A stretch of 64,000 bases of DNA, taken from REEB95 sp963762425. GTDB lineage: Bacteria > Pseudomonadota > Alphaproteobacteria > ATCC43930 > CGMCC-115725. Of this stretch, positions 18,601-27,175 are shown one piece after another. Location of the stretch: NCBI GenBank assembly GCA_963762425.1, contig CAVXKY010000024.1, positions 414,042 through 478,041 on the forward strand, written 5' to 3'. The notes beneath the pieces were generated by a model that saw only the letters and a program-made list of their open reading frames with translations, was not told the DNA's origin and made no database searches. Numbering within the stretch: position 1 is the first letter of the stretch; each line of letters begins with the position of its first letter. The position numbers and the translations under genes were made by a program.

Positions 18601-18623
18601 ACGCTGGCGTTAAACGCCAGCGT
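18601..18623. promoter_or_regulatory. 23-base perfect palindrome in the gyrA leader
   Basis: ACGCTGGCGTT (18601-18611) and AACGCCAGCGT (18613-18623) flank a single central base. On the gyrA strand the element lies 25-47 bases before the start codon, between promoter and ribosome binding site, so it could be an operator or an mRNA hairpin. No T-run follows on the gyrA strand. Confidence 0.55.
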
Positions 18624-18689
18624 CGCAACACCCGGAATTCTACTCGAAACCGCGCTTGTGAACAACGCCGCGCGGACTCGAATCGTGGC

Positions 18690-18790
18690 TTTCTGGTGCG
18701 ATAAAATATACTTCTATATCAATATATTATGCTTCGATTTAAAAGTTAAATATGAGGTCGATAACGGCCTGGAATCAGGGCCCAATTATG
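18690..18790 (-). promoter_or_regulatory. AT-rich stretch, probable gyrA promoter region
   Basis: A sharp drop in GC in an otherwise GC-rich window, with ATATACTTCTATATCAATAT and TTTAAAAGTTAAATATGAGG around 18705-18755. It lies upstream of gyrA and downstream of the cytochrome c gene on the same strand. I cannot place -35/-10 boxes with confidence. Confidence 0.4.
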
Positions 18791-18829
18791 CCTCCGATTC
18801 GGCGCCGGATTTCAGGCTGTATACGCCCA

Positions 18830-19189
18830 CTAATGGTTCAATAACGGGATGGAGCTGGCGGAGGGTGGCGGCGGTAAAGAGCGCAGGAAGGCATAAATAT
18901 CGGCGGCGTCGCGATCGGACAGCACCGGCTCTTCATAGGGCGGCATCTCGTTCGAGGGCTTGCGGATGTGATTCTCGAACTTGTCAAAAGTCAGCTCCGG
19001 ACGCGCCAAACGCGGGCCGGTGGAGCGGCTGCCTTGCCCCACATAGCCGTGGCACTGGTAACAGCCGTCGGCCAGATAGATTTGCTTTCCTTTGGTGGCG
19101 TCACCGGGCGGCGGTTTATCCTGGGCCAACGCCCCGACCCCGAGCGCGAGCAACAAAGCCAAGACCGCAATCCCTGTCCCTGCCCGCAT
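18830..19189 (-). CDS. secreted class I cytochrome c
   Basis: 119 residues with a signal peptide (MRAGTGIAVLALLLALGVGA, cleavage near ALAQ). One heme c site, CYQCH, lies at residues 43-47 and a candidate distal Met ligand at EMPPYEE (residue about 82). It ends in the helix DAADIYAFLRSLPPPP typical of small class I cytochromes. It begins five bases after the stop of the Tat-exported TPP enzyme, so both are co-transcribed and both are periplasmic. The simplest inference is that this cytochrome accepts electrons from that enzyme; nothing in the sequence proves it. Confidence 0.9.
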   Translation of the reverse strand: MRAGTGIAVLALLLALGVGALAQDKPPPGDATKGKQIYLADGCYQCHGYVGQGSRSTGPRLARPELTFDKFENHIRKPSNEMPPYEEPVLSDRDAADIYAFLRSLPPPPSASSIPLLNH

Positions 19190-19194
19190 TGCCC

Positions 19195-21153
19195 TCACCT
19201 CGGCTGGGTAACGACGTCGAGCAGCACCGGTTCGCCGCTCTTGACCGTGGCGACGGCGCGTTTCAAGGCTGGGCCGAGCGTCTTGGGATCGCTGATCGGC
19301 CCCTCGGCATGGACACCCATCGCCTGGGCCAGCTTGGCGAAATCGATTACCGGATCGATCAGCGTCGTGCCGATATGGGCGCGGTCGATGCCGCGGTTGT
19401 GGCGGTCGGCCATGCGCTGCACATGCATGAGCTCCTGATGATAGGCGCGGTTGCCGTGGACGACGATCAGCACCGGGATCTTGTGATGCGCGGCGGTCCA
19501 CAATGAGCCCGGCGAATACATCAGATCGCCGTCGCCGACGATGCCGGCGGTCAGCCGGCCATGCGCCTTGTTGGCCAACGCCGCGCCGACGATCGCGCCG
19601 CCGCCATAGCCCTGGCCGGCGCCGCCGGAATCGCCGTTGTAGTGATAGATCTTGGTCATGTCCCAAAGCCGCTGCGGCCAATTGCTGAAGAAGGTCTGAT
19701 TGCCGCCGCCAGCGAAGGACCAATCCTCGTTGCGGATCGCTTCCCACAGCTCGGCGCAAAGCCGCCCGGTGCTGATCGGGCTGGCATCCCAGGCGCTCGC
19801 CGCCTCGTCGCGCGCCTCGTCGAGTGATTTGGCGTGGGCTTCGGCCAGCTTCTTGCCGCGCGCATCAAAAGCGCCGCGCTGCGCGGCGTCGATCTGGCCG
19901 CGCACCGCTTCGATGAGATAAGGCAGCGTCTCCTCACCGTCGCCGGCAACGGCGAGATCGATATCGGCGAAATGCTGGACATCCTGGAAATTGGAGCGCT
20001 GGAAGAGATCGCCGGCACCGATGCTCACCGTCCGGACATCGGGCTTGGTGATCGGCTTGGATGTGCGTTGGATCTGATCACGGAAGCTATGAATCGAGCC
20101 CCAGAAGTCGCGCAGCTCCAATCCCAGGATCATGTCGGCTTGCGTTATCAGGCCGCGGGCGCGGGCGCTCTGGTTCAAGGGGTGGCGTGTCGGAAAATTC
20201 ATTCTGCCCATCTGGTCGACCACCGGTGCCTGAAGCAGCTCGGCCAGCGTCACCAGATTCTTTATACCGTCCTGGCTGCGCGCCAGCCGGTCGACCAGGA
20301 TCACCGGGCTTTCCGCCGCGACCAGCATTTTCGCCGTCTCGGCGAGCGCGGCGATGTCGCCCTGCGGCGGCGTAGTGCGCGGCAGCTTCGGCACGGCGAG
20401 CTGTGCTGCCGGCTCAATCGGCTCTTCCTGAAGTTCGCTGTCGATCGCCAGCACCACCGGGCCCATCGGCGGCGTCATGGCGATCTTATAGGCGCGCACC
20501 GCGGAATCGGCGAAATGCTGGAGCGAGGCCGGTTGGTCGTCCCATTTGACGTAGTCGCGCACGATGATGGCGTTATCCTGCGCGGTATGGTTCCACTCGA
20601 CGCCGGGGCGGCGCTTCTCGGCGTCGAGCCCGTTGCCGACCATGACGAACACCGGCACGCGGTCGCACCAGGCATTGTAAAGGGCCATCGAGGCGTGTTG
20701 CAGCCCGACAACGGCATGCACCAGAACGGCAAGCGGCTTGCCTGTCATCTTGTAATAGGCCTGCGCCATCGCCACCGAGTTCTCTTCGTGGGTGCAGGTG
20801 ATGAATTCAGGCCGGGTGTTCAGGCCGTAATTGATGATCGCTTCGTGGATGCCGCGCAAACTCGAGGCCGGATTGGCGCAAACATAATCGAAGCCCAGCG
20901 ACTTGATGACGTCGACCATGAAGTCGCCGCCGTCCTTGCCCTCGGTGAATGTCTCGGCCGGCGGCGTCTGCGCCTCGGCCGCCGCCAGTTGGATCGGCAA
21001 GGCGGGTTTGGGGGGCAATGCCGCGGTTGGAAGCTCGGCCGCCTTGGCCAGCGGCGGCGCTGCCACCGCCGCGGCTCCGGCCAGCGCCGCACCCTTCAAG
21101 AATTTGCGCCGTCCGACGGCGCCGGTGGCGCCCGGTTTCGTCCGCTTCGCCAT
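19195..21153 (-). CDS. Tat-exported thiamine-diphosphate-dependent enzyme (acetolactate synthase-like)
   Basis: 652 residues. Residues 13-35 form a twin-arginine signal, GRRKFLKGAALAG, followed by an Ala-rich hydrophobic stretch and a PPLAKA cleavage region. The PYR domain has the catalytic Glu in ITCTHEENSVAMAQAYYK and then VGLQHASMALYNAW. The central domain is degenerate for FAD binding. The PP domain has the TPP/Mg motif GDGDLMYSPGSLWTAA ending in VVHGNRAYHQE, and NGDSGGAGQGYGGG before it. It is longer than typical acetolactate synthases because of the signal and a linker. The reaction is unknown; decarboxylation or oxidation of a 2-oxo acid in the periplasm is likely. A cytochrome c gene follows directly. 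Confidence 0.88.
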   Translation of the reverse strand: MAKRTKPGATGAVGRRKFLKGAALAGAAAVAAPPLAKAAELPTAALPPKPALPIQLAAAEAQTPPAETFTEGKDGGDFMVDVIKSLGFDYVCANPASSLRGIHEAIINYGLNTRPEFITCTHEENSVAMAQAYYKMTGKPLAVLVHAVVGLQHASMALYNAWCDRVPVFVMVGNGLDAEKRRPGVEWNHTAQDNAIIVRDYVKWDDQPASLQHFADSAVRAYKIAMTPPMGPVVLAIDSELQEEPIEPAAQLAVPKLPRTTPPQGDIAALAETAKMLVAAESPVILVDRLARSQDGIKNLVTLAELLQAPVVDQMGRMNFPTRHPLNQSARARGLITQADMILGLELRDFWGSIHSFRDQIQRTSKPITKPDVRTVSIGAGDLFQRSNFQDVQHFADIDLAVAGDGEETLPYLIEAVRGQIDAAQRGAFDARGKKLAEAHAKSLDEARDEAASAWDASPISTGRLCAELWEAIRNEDWSFAGGGNQTFFSNWPQRLWDMTKIYHYNGDSGGAGQGYGGGAIVGAALANKAHGRLTAGIVGDGDLMYSPGSLWTAAHHKIPVLIVVHGNRAYHQELMHVQRMADRHNRGIDRAHIGTTLIDPVIDFAKLAQAMGVHAEGPISDPKTLGPALKRAVATVKSGEPVLLDVVTQPR

Positions 21154-21221
21154 GGTTTCCCCGCCCTTGATTGACCGGGCGTTGCTTCGACGCCGGCCTT
21201 GTCGTTAGACCGGAACGGAAG

Positions 21222-21707
21222 CTAGAACGGAATCTCGTCGTCGAGCTCGGCCGGGTTGCCCTTGGCTGCCCGCGGCGCCCGCACACCGCCCGCCGATGCG
21301 GCTTCCAGCGCCGGCGCATCGCTGCTCCCGGCGAAATCGCCGCCGCCGCCCGAGCGAGCGCCGTCGAGCATGGTCAGCTCGCCGCGGAATTTTCCCAGCA
21401 CCACCTCGGTGGTGTAGCGCTCCTGATTGTCCTTGTCGGTCCATTTGCGCGTCTGCAGCGAACCTTCGAGAAAAACCTTGGAGCCTTTTTTCAGATATTT
21501 CTCGATGATCTCGACCAGCCGCTCGTTGAACACCACCACGCGGTGCCATTCGGTGCGCTCCTTGCGCTCGCCGCTGGCCTTGTCCTTCCAGGTTTCGGAC
21601 GTCGCCACCGACATGTTGGCGACGCGCGTGCCGTCATTGGTCGAGCGGATTTCCGGATCGCGGCCGAGATTGCCGATCAGGATCACCTTGTTGACGCTTC
21701 CGGCCAT
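21222..21707 (-). CDS. ssb: single-stranded DNA-binding protein
   Basis: 161 residues. The OB fold occupies residues 1-110 (MAGSVNKVILIGNLGRDPEI, then TSETWKDKASGERKERTEWH and GSKVFLEGSLQTRKWTD). A Gly/Ala-rich linker follows, and the acidic tip ELDDEIPF recruits replication and repair partners. It is divergent from uvrA with 119 bases between starts, the usual ssb-uvrA arrangement in proteobacteria. The shared gap (21708-21826) is AT-richer near 21720-21765 and probably holds both promoters. Confidence 0.97.
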   Translation of the reverse strand: MAGSVNKVILIGNLGRDPEIRSTNDGTRVANMSVATSETWKDKASGERKERTEWHRVVVFNERLVEIIEKYLKKGSKVFLEGSLQTRKWTDKDNQERYTTEVVLGKFRGELTMLDGARSGGGGDFAGSSDAPALEAASAGGVRAPRAAKGNPAELDDEIPF

Positions 21708-21826
21708 CGACGCCCCCTCTATTTTGTGTTTGACGATTTTATCCTAGAACACAATAAGAACATTGCCAAGAGCCAAGCTTGCAGCCCATAGTGCCAAGGC
21801 CCATATCGAGTCGTAGCTTAGCCCTC

Positions 21827-24677
21827 ATGCAATACATCCGCGTCCGCGGCGCCCGCGAACACAATCTGAAGAACGTCGACGTCGACATGCCGCGCGACAG
21901 CCTGGTGGTGCTCACCGGCCTGTCGGGTTCGGGCAAGTCCTCGCTCGCCTTCGACACGATTTATGCCGAGGGCCAGCGCCGTTATGTCGAAAGCCTGTCA
22001 GCCTATGCCAGGCAATTCCTGGAGTTGATGCAGAAGCCGGATGTCGATCTGATCGAGGGCCTGTCGCCCGCGATCTCGATCGAACAGAAAACCACCTCCA
22101 AGAACCCGCGTTCGACCGTCGGCACCGTGACCGAGATCTACGATTACATGCGCCTGCTGTTCGCGCGCATCGGCGTGCCCTATTCGCCAGCCACCGGCCT
22201 GCCCATCGAGAGTCAGACCGTATCGCAAATGGTCGACCGCATCATGGCCATGGCGGAAGGCACAAGGCTTCTCCTCTTGGCGCCGATCGTCCGCGGCCGC
22301 AAGGGCGAATACCGCAAGGACCTCCAGGAATTGCAGAAGCGCGGGTTCCAGCGCGTCAAGATCGACGGGAAAATGCACGAGATCGACGCCGCTCCCGCGC
22401 TCGACAAGAAATTCAAGCACGACATCGAAGTGGTGGTGGACCGCGTCGTGGTGCGCAAAGACCTCGGCAACCGCCTCGCCGATTCGATCGAGACCGCCCT
22501 GAAGCTGGCCGACGGCCTGGTCATTGCCGAGGACGCCGATAAGGGCACCCGCACCATCTTTTCCGCCAAATTCGCCTGTCCGGTCTCGGGCTTCACCATT
22601 CCCGAGATCGAGCCGCGGCTGTTCTCCTTCAACAACCCGTTCGGCGCCTGCCCGGCTTGCGATGGGCTCGGCACCAAGCTGTTCTTCGATCCCGAGCTGA
22701 TCGTGCCCGACGAGCGCCTGTCTCTGCGCGAGGGTGCGATCGCGCCCTGGGCCGATGACAGCAAGACCTATTACGCCCAGACGCTGGATTCGATCGCGCG
22801 GCACTTCAGGGTTTCGACCAACACGCCGTGGAAGGATCTCGACGACAACGTGAAGCAGGTCATCCTGTTCGGCTCGGGCGACAAGCCGATCACCATGAAA
22901 TACGAGGACGGGCGCAAGAGCTATTCCACCACCCGGCCCTTCGAGGGCGTCATCCCCAATATGGAGCGGCGCTACGAGGAGACCGAGAGCAATTGGCGCA
23001 AGGAAGAGTTGTCGCGCTATCAGAACGAGCGGCCTTGCGAGGTGTGCAAGGGCCGCCGCCTCAAGCCCGAGGCGCTGGCAGTCAAGATCGACAAGCGCGA
23101 CATCACCCAGATTTCCGACCTGTCCATATTGGACGCCGGCGAATGGTTCGGCGGTCTTGGCGCCAAGCTTTCCGCCAAGGAACGCGGCATCGCCCAGCGC
23201 ATTCTCAAGGAGATCAACGAGCGCCTGGGATTCCTCAAGAATGTCGGCCTGGAATATCTGACCCTGGCGCGCGCCGCGGGCACGCTGTCGGGCGGCGAAA
23301 GCCAGCGCATCCGGCTGGCCTCGCAGATAGGGTCGGGGTTGACGGGAGTCCTTTACGTGCTGGACGAGCCCTCGATCGGCCTGCATCAGCGTGACAACGA
23401 CCGGCTGCTGGCCACGCTCAAGAGACTCCGCGATCTCGGCAACACCGTGCTGGTGGTCGAGCATGACGAGGAGGCGATCCGCGCCGCCGATTACCTGGTC
23501 GATATGGGCCCGGCCGCCGGCATCCATGGCGGCAAGCGTGATCGCCGCCGGCACGCCCGACGAGGTGATGAAGAGCGCGGACAGCATCACCGCGCAATAT
23601 CTCACCGGCCGCCGCCGCATCGAGCTGCCGCCGCGGCGCCGCCACGGCACCGGGCATAAGCTCACCATCTTGGGCGCGCGCGCCAATAATCTGCAGAACA
23701 TCAAGGTGGCGTTCCCGTTGGGCGCGCTCAGCTGCATCACCGGCGTCTCGGGCGGCGGCAAATCCACCCTGGTGGTCGACACCCTCTACAAGGCGCTGGC
23801 GCGCAAGCTGATGGGCGCGCGCGAGCATCCCGGCGCCTATGACAAGATCGACGGCGCCGAGCATCTCGACAAGGTGATCGACATCGACCAGTCGCCCATC
23901 GGCCGCACTCCCCGCTCCAACCCAGCGACTTATACGGGCGCCTTCACCCCCATTCGCGACTGGTTCGCCGGGTTGCCCGAAGCTAAGGCGCGCGGCTATG
24001 GTCCGGGCCGTTTCTCGTTCAACGTCAAGGGCGGGCGCTGCGAGGCTTGCCAGGGCGACGGCGTCATCAAGATCGAGATGCACTTCCTGCCCGACGTCTA
24101 TGTGCAATGCGACGTGTGCAAGGGCAAGCGCTACAACCGCGAAACCCTCGAGGTCGCGTTCAAGGGCAAGAGCATCGCCGACGTGCTCGACATGACGGTG
24201 GAGGAAGGCGTTGCCTTCTTTGCCGCCGTGCCGTCGATCCGCGAGAAACTCGCCACGCTCGACCGCGTCGGGCTGGGCTATATCCATATCGGCCAGCCCG
24301 CCACCACGCTCTCGGGCGGCGAGGCGCAACGCGTGAAACTCGCCAAGGAGCTGTCGCGCCGCGCCACCGGCCGCACGCTCTACATCCTCGACGAACCCAC
24401 CACCGGGCTGCATTTCGAGGACGTCAAAAAGCTGCTTGAAGTCCTCCATGCCTTGGTCGATGCCGGCAACACCATCCTGGTCATCGAGCACAATCTCGAG
24501 GTGATAAAAACCGCCGATTGGATCGTCGATCTCGGACCCGAGGGCGGCTCGGGCGGCGGCAAGGTGGTGGCCACCGGCACGCCGGAAGAAATAGCCCAGG
24601 CCAAGGGCAGCTATACCGGCGAATATCTCAAGGCCTATCTCGCGCGTTCGGCCGAGAAAAAACGCAAGCGGGCTTAA
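21827..24677 (+). CDS. uvrA: excinuclease ABC subunit A, with one apparent sequencing frameshift
   Basis: About 950 residues. UvrA is the damage-recognition ATPase of nucleotide excision repair. Start MQYIRVRGAREHNLKNVDV. Visible features are Walker A GLSGSGKSSLAFDT, zinc-site cysteines in PFGACPACDGLG and RPCEVCKGRR, ABC signature TLSGGESQRIRLASQ, Walker B VLYVLDEPSIGLHQ, second Walker A GVSGGGKSTL, zinc site GGRCEACQGDG with QCDVCKGKRY, and second signature TLSGGEAQRVKLAKELS. The frame breaks at 23534-23535: removing one A from GGCAAGCG joins AAGIHGG to SVIAAGTPDEVM. This single-base excess is read as an error. Confidence 0.96.
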
Positions 24678-24702
24678 GCTTCAATCTTCGGGGGAATCTT
24701 TC

Positions 24703-25152
24703 ATGCTCAAGGAATTTCGTGATTTCGCGATGCGCGGCAACGTCATCGACCTTGCCGTCGGCATCATCATCGGCGCCGCCTTCGGCAAGATCGTGTCATC
24801 GCTGGTCGAGGACATGCTAATGCCGCCCTTGGGGCTGGTGCTGGGCCGGGTCGATTTCTCCAGTCTGTTCTTGAGTCTGTCGGGCCAGCATTACGATTCC
24901 ATCGCCGCCGCCAAGGCGGCGGGCGCGGCCACGCTCAATTACGGCCTGTTCATCAACGCGGTGGTGAATTTTATCATCGTCGCCTTCGCCGTGTTCATCC
25001 TGGTGCGCCAGGTCAATCATTGGACCGCCAAATTCGCGCCCACCAAGGATCAGGCGCCGCCCAGCCCCAATGCCAAAGACTGCCCCTATTGCCTGTCCTC
25101 CATCCCGCTCAAGGCGACGCGTTGCCCGCATTGCACCTCGCAAATCGCCTGA
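24703..25152 (+). CDS. mscL: large-conductance mechanosensitive channel with a C-terminal zinc-ribbon-like tail
   Basis: 149 residues. MscL is a homopentameric inner-membrane safety valve for osmotic downshock. The N-terminal amphipathic helix and TM1 read MLKEFRDFAMRGNVIDLAVG, with IIGAAFGKIVSSLVEDMLMP at the pore. TM2 is FINAVVNFIIVAFAVFILV. Instead of the usual short cytoplasmic helix only, the C-terminus carries CPYC-(10)-CPHC (DCPYCLSSIPLKATRCPHC), which would hold one metal per subunit. It lies 25 bases after uvrA with GGGGGA upstream, and converges on the next gene with a one-base gap. Confidence 0.93.
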   Translation: MLKEFRDFAMRGNVIDLAVGIIIGAAFGKIVSSLVEDMLMPPLGLVLGRVDFSSLFLSLSGQHYDSIAAAKAAGAATLNYGLFINAVVNFIIVAFAVFILVRQVNHWTAKFAPTKDQAPPSPNAKDCPYCLSSIPLKATRCPHCTSQIA

Positions 25153-25153
25153 G

Positions 25154-26020
25154 CTAGAACCGCCCGGCGCGCGCGGCACGCCATAGCCGCAAACTGCGCC
25201 ACGGATCGGGCGCGGCAAGGTGGGGATCGAACACATCATATCGGGCGGCTTCGAGCCGCTTGAGCCAGGTTTCCGCAAGCACCGCCGGCAGCAGCGCCGC
25301 AATTCCCTGGCGTGGAACCTTGTCCTTGAGCGCGCGCGCCCTTTCGAGATTGATTCGCGCCGCGTTCGCTATGGCTCGCGCGGCTTGGGCTAGTTCCGGC
25401 GTCGGTTTCAAATTCAGAACGCTGCGCTTGGGATCGAGCTCGGCTGGAATGAAGCTGCGCCCCGACCGGGCATGGAACGCCGCCGCGCGCAACAGCCCGG
25501 CCAGCGCATAGGCGGTTCCTACACGCCGCGCGGCGATTTGCTCGCGCATTTCCTGATTGCGGTCCTGATCTTCCGTCCATTCGATCGCATCCAGCGCCGC
25601 GAGGGCCATCATGGACAGGCTGCCGCCCGTGGCCGCGGCATAGTCCTCGAGCGCGGCCAGGGTTTGCGGCGGATCGGCGAGCATGTCCTGCTCGCGCGCG
25701 TCGAGCAGGCGGTCGATCTCCGTGCCCCACAGCTGATAGCGGCCAAAGGAAGCCGCCAGTGCCTCGACCACCTCGTGCTGGCGCGGCGGCTTGCCTTCGT
25801 TGATCTCCCGGATCGCCTCGCGCCACCATTGCAGCCGGATCGAGCCCAGGAGCGGCTCGCTCACCGCCTCGCGGATGCGCGCCACCTCGTAATTGAAGGC
25901 ATAAAGCGCGAACAGCGCCTCGCGCCGCCCGGGGGCTGCGAACAGCGCGGTCACAAAACGGTCGCGGTCGTGCCGCCGTACCAGTTGAGCAACCGCAGAA
26001 ATCTTGGGGTTATGCGCCAA
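25154..26020 (-). CDS. squalene/phytoene synthase-fold protein, NDUFAF6-like
   Basis: 288 residues with the head-to-head prenyl synthase fold. The first Asp-rich motif of true synthases is replaced: where DxxxD should stand the sequence reads NYEVARIREAVSEPLLGSIR. This closely resembles NDUFAF6, the mitochondrial complex I assembly factor, including LQWWREAI. The second Asp-rich region is also absent. So catalysis of prenyl condensation is unlikely, and a complex I assembly role is the better inference. It lies near the secDF-NDUFAF3-like genes, a neighbourhood known for alphaproteobacteria. The start at 26020 (MAHNPKISAVAQLVRRHDRD) fits the family. Confidence 0.82.
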   Translation of the reverse strand: MAHNPKISAVAQLVRRHDRDRFVTALFAAPGRREALFALYAFNYEVARIREAVSEPLLGSIRLQWWREAIREINEGKPPRQHEVVEALAASFGRYQLWGTEIDRLLDAREQDMLADPPQTLAALEDYAAATGGSLSMMALAALDAIEWTEDQDRNQEMREQIAARRVGTAYALAGLLRAAAFHARSGRSFIPAELDPKRSVLNLKPTPELAQAARAIANAARINLERARALKDKVPRQGIAALLPAVLAETWLKRLEAARYDVFDPHLAAPDPWRSLRLWRAARAGRF

Positions 26021-26114
26021 AATCCGCCCTTTCCCGAAAAACCCCGGATTGCCGCTTTGCGGCCCAGCGGCTAGAATAGCCTCGATTTCGAATCACCACA
26101 TGAGGGGAGAAAAA

Positions 26115-26210
26115 ATGAAAAACCCACTGGATTCGCTTGGACAAACGGTGACTTTGGGCTTCGTGCTCACGGTCGTCGTCGTGTTCCTCATCCACGCCTT
26201 CAGCGCCTGA
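26115..26210 (+). CDS. 31-residue single-pass membrane protein
   Basis: A tiny frame with its own good ribosome binding site (GAGGGGAGA, 26102-26110). The protein has a short polar start (MKNPLDSLGQTV) and one hydrophobic helix (TLGFVLTVVVVFLIHAFSA). It ends 12 bases before the start of the urate-hydroxylase-like gene, so the two are surely co-transcribed. It could be a small subunit or stabiliser of that membrane protein. No family recognised. Confidence 0.7.
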   Translation: MKNPLDSLGQTVTLGFVLTVVVVFLIHAFSA

Positions 26211-26222
26211 ACGGAGGAACCC

Positions 26223-26738
26223 ATGGACGAAATCATCACTTATGCCTGGTGGGTGTTCGCCTTCCGCTGGTTCCATGTCCTGAGCGGCGTGATGTGGATC
26301 GGCCTGCTGTGGTATTTCAATTTCGTGCAGACGCCGACCATGCCCAAGATTCCGGCCGAGTTGAAGCCGGCGATCGGCAAGTTCATCCTCCCCGAGGCGC
26401 TGTTCTGGTTCCGCTGGGCCGCGATGTCGACCATCGTCACCGGCCTGATCCTCGCCCAGATGAACGGCTATCTGATGGGCGCGATCAAGCTCGGCATCGG
26501 CGAGCACAGCCCGAACATCAGCGCCATCGGTTTCGGTATGTGGATGGGCGCCATCATGTGGTTCAACGTCTGGTTCATCATCTGGCCGAACCAGAAGAAG
26601 GTGCTGGGCCTGACGCCGGCCTCCGACGACGAGAAGAAGGCGGCGGCGCGTTTGGCCGGCCTCACCTCGCGCGCCAACACTCTGCTCTCGATCCCCATGC
26701 TCTATTGCATGCTGTCGGCGAGCCACGGCGTGTTCTAA
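26223..26738 (+). CDS. membrane protein resembling the N-terminal domain of urate hydroxylase PuuD
   Basis: 171 residues with about four membrane segments. It begins with VFAFRWFHVLSGVMWIGLLW, then WFRWAAMSTIVTGLILAQM and FGMWMGAIMWFNVWFIIWPN, ending in LLSIPMLYCMLSASH. The early His/Trp motif and the WFNVWFIIWP motif are signatures of the PuuD/DUF989 domain, which in full-length PuuD is fused to a cytochrome c domain and oxidises urate. That cytochrome domain is missing and the frame closes cleanly before a terminator, so this is a stand-alone form. A urate reaction is not assured. GGAGG precedes the ATG. Confidence 0.82.
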   Translation: MDEIITYAWWVFAFRWFHVLSGVMWIGLLWYFNFVQTPTMPKIPAELKPAIGKFILPEALFWFRWAAMSTIVTGLILAQMNGYLMGAIKLGIGEHSPNISAIGFGMWMGAIMWFNVWFIIWPNQKKVLGLTPASDDEKKAAARLAGLTSRANTLLSIPMLYCMLSASHGVF

Positions 26739-26766
26739 GCTTCGTCTAAAGTTTTTCGTGATATGG

Positions 26767-26796
26767 ACCGGGGCCGAAAGGCCCCGGTTCTTTTTT
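26767..26796 (+). terminator. rho-independent terminator
   Basis: ACCGGGGCC (26767-26775) pairs with GGCCCCGGT (26780-26788) across a GAAA tetraloop, followed by TTCTTTTTT. It closes the 31-residue protein/PuuD-like operon and abuts the stop of the convergent gene. Confidence 0.93.
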
Positions 26797-27175
26797 AGCC
26801 GACGGGCAGAAGTGCCGCGGCCACGCGGCGTTCCTCCGCCAGCAGCACGTTATAGGTGCGGCAGGCGGCGCCGGTATCCATGGCGTCGACCACGATGCCT
26901 TGCCGGCGTAAGGCTTGGCGCAATTCTTCCGGCAGTCTGGCGATGCTTTTGCCGCAGCCGAGAAGAAGGATTTCCACCTCGCCGTGATCCAGGAGCGGTT
27001 TCAGGCTGGCAAAATCCACCTCGGCCATGATGGCGGCCATCCAGCTCTCGACCTTGTCGGGAAACACCAGGATCGCGCCTTGATAAGCCACGCCGCTCAC
27101 CCGGAATCCCCGCGGGCCGTAGCTCTCGATCACCTGACGCCCGGCGGGAATGAGCGGGGTGACGTCGACGCTCAC
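26795..27175 (-). CDS. Mth938/DUF498 domain protein, NDUFAF3-like
   Basis: 126 residues from a GTG that overlaps the secF stop (GTGA). The domain is recognisable by VIESYGPRGFRVSGVAYQG near residue 14, ILLLGCGKSIARLPEELR in the middle and VDAMDTGAACRTYNVLLAEE near the end. The mitochondrial homologue NDUFAF3 is a complex I assembly factor, and its linkage to secDF is a known alphaproteobacterial feature. The function in bacteria is inferred from this homology. Upstream in-frame codons overlap secF and are not used. Confidence 0.87.
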   Translation of the reverse strand: MSVDVTPLIPAGRQVIESYGPRGFRVSGVAYQGAILVFPDKVESWMAAIMAEVDFASLKPLLDHGEVEILLLGCGKSIARLPEELRQALRRQGIVVDAMDTGAACRTYNVLLAEERRVAAALLPVG

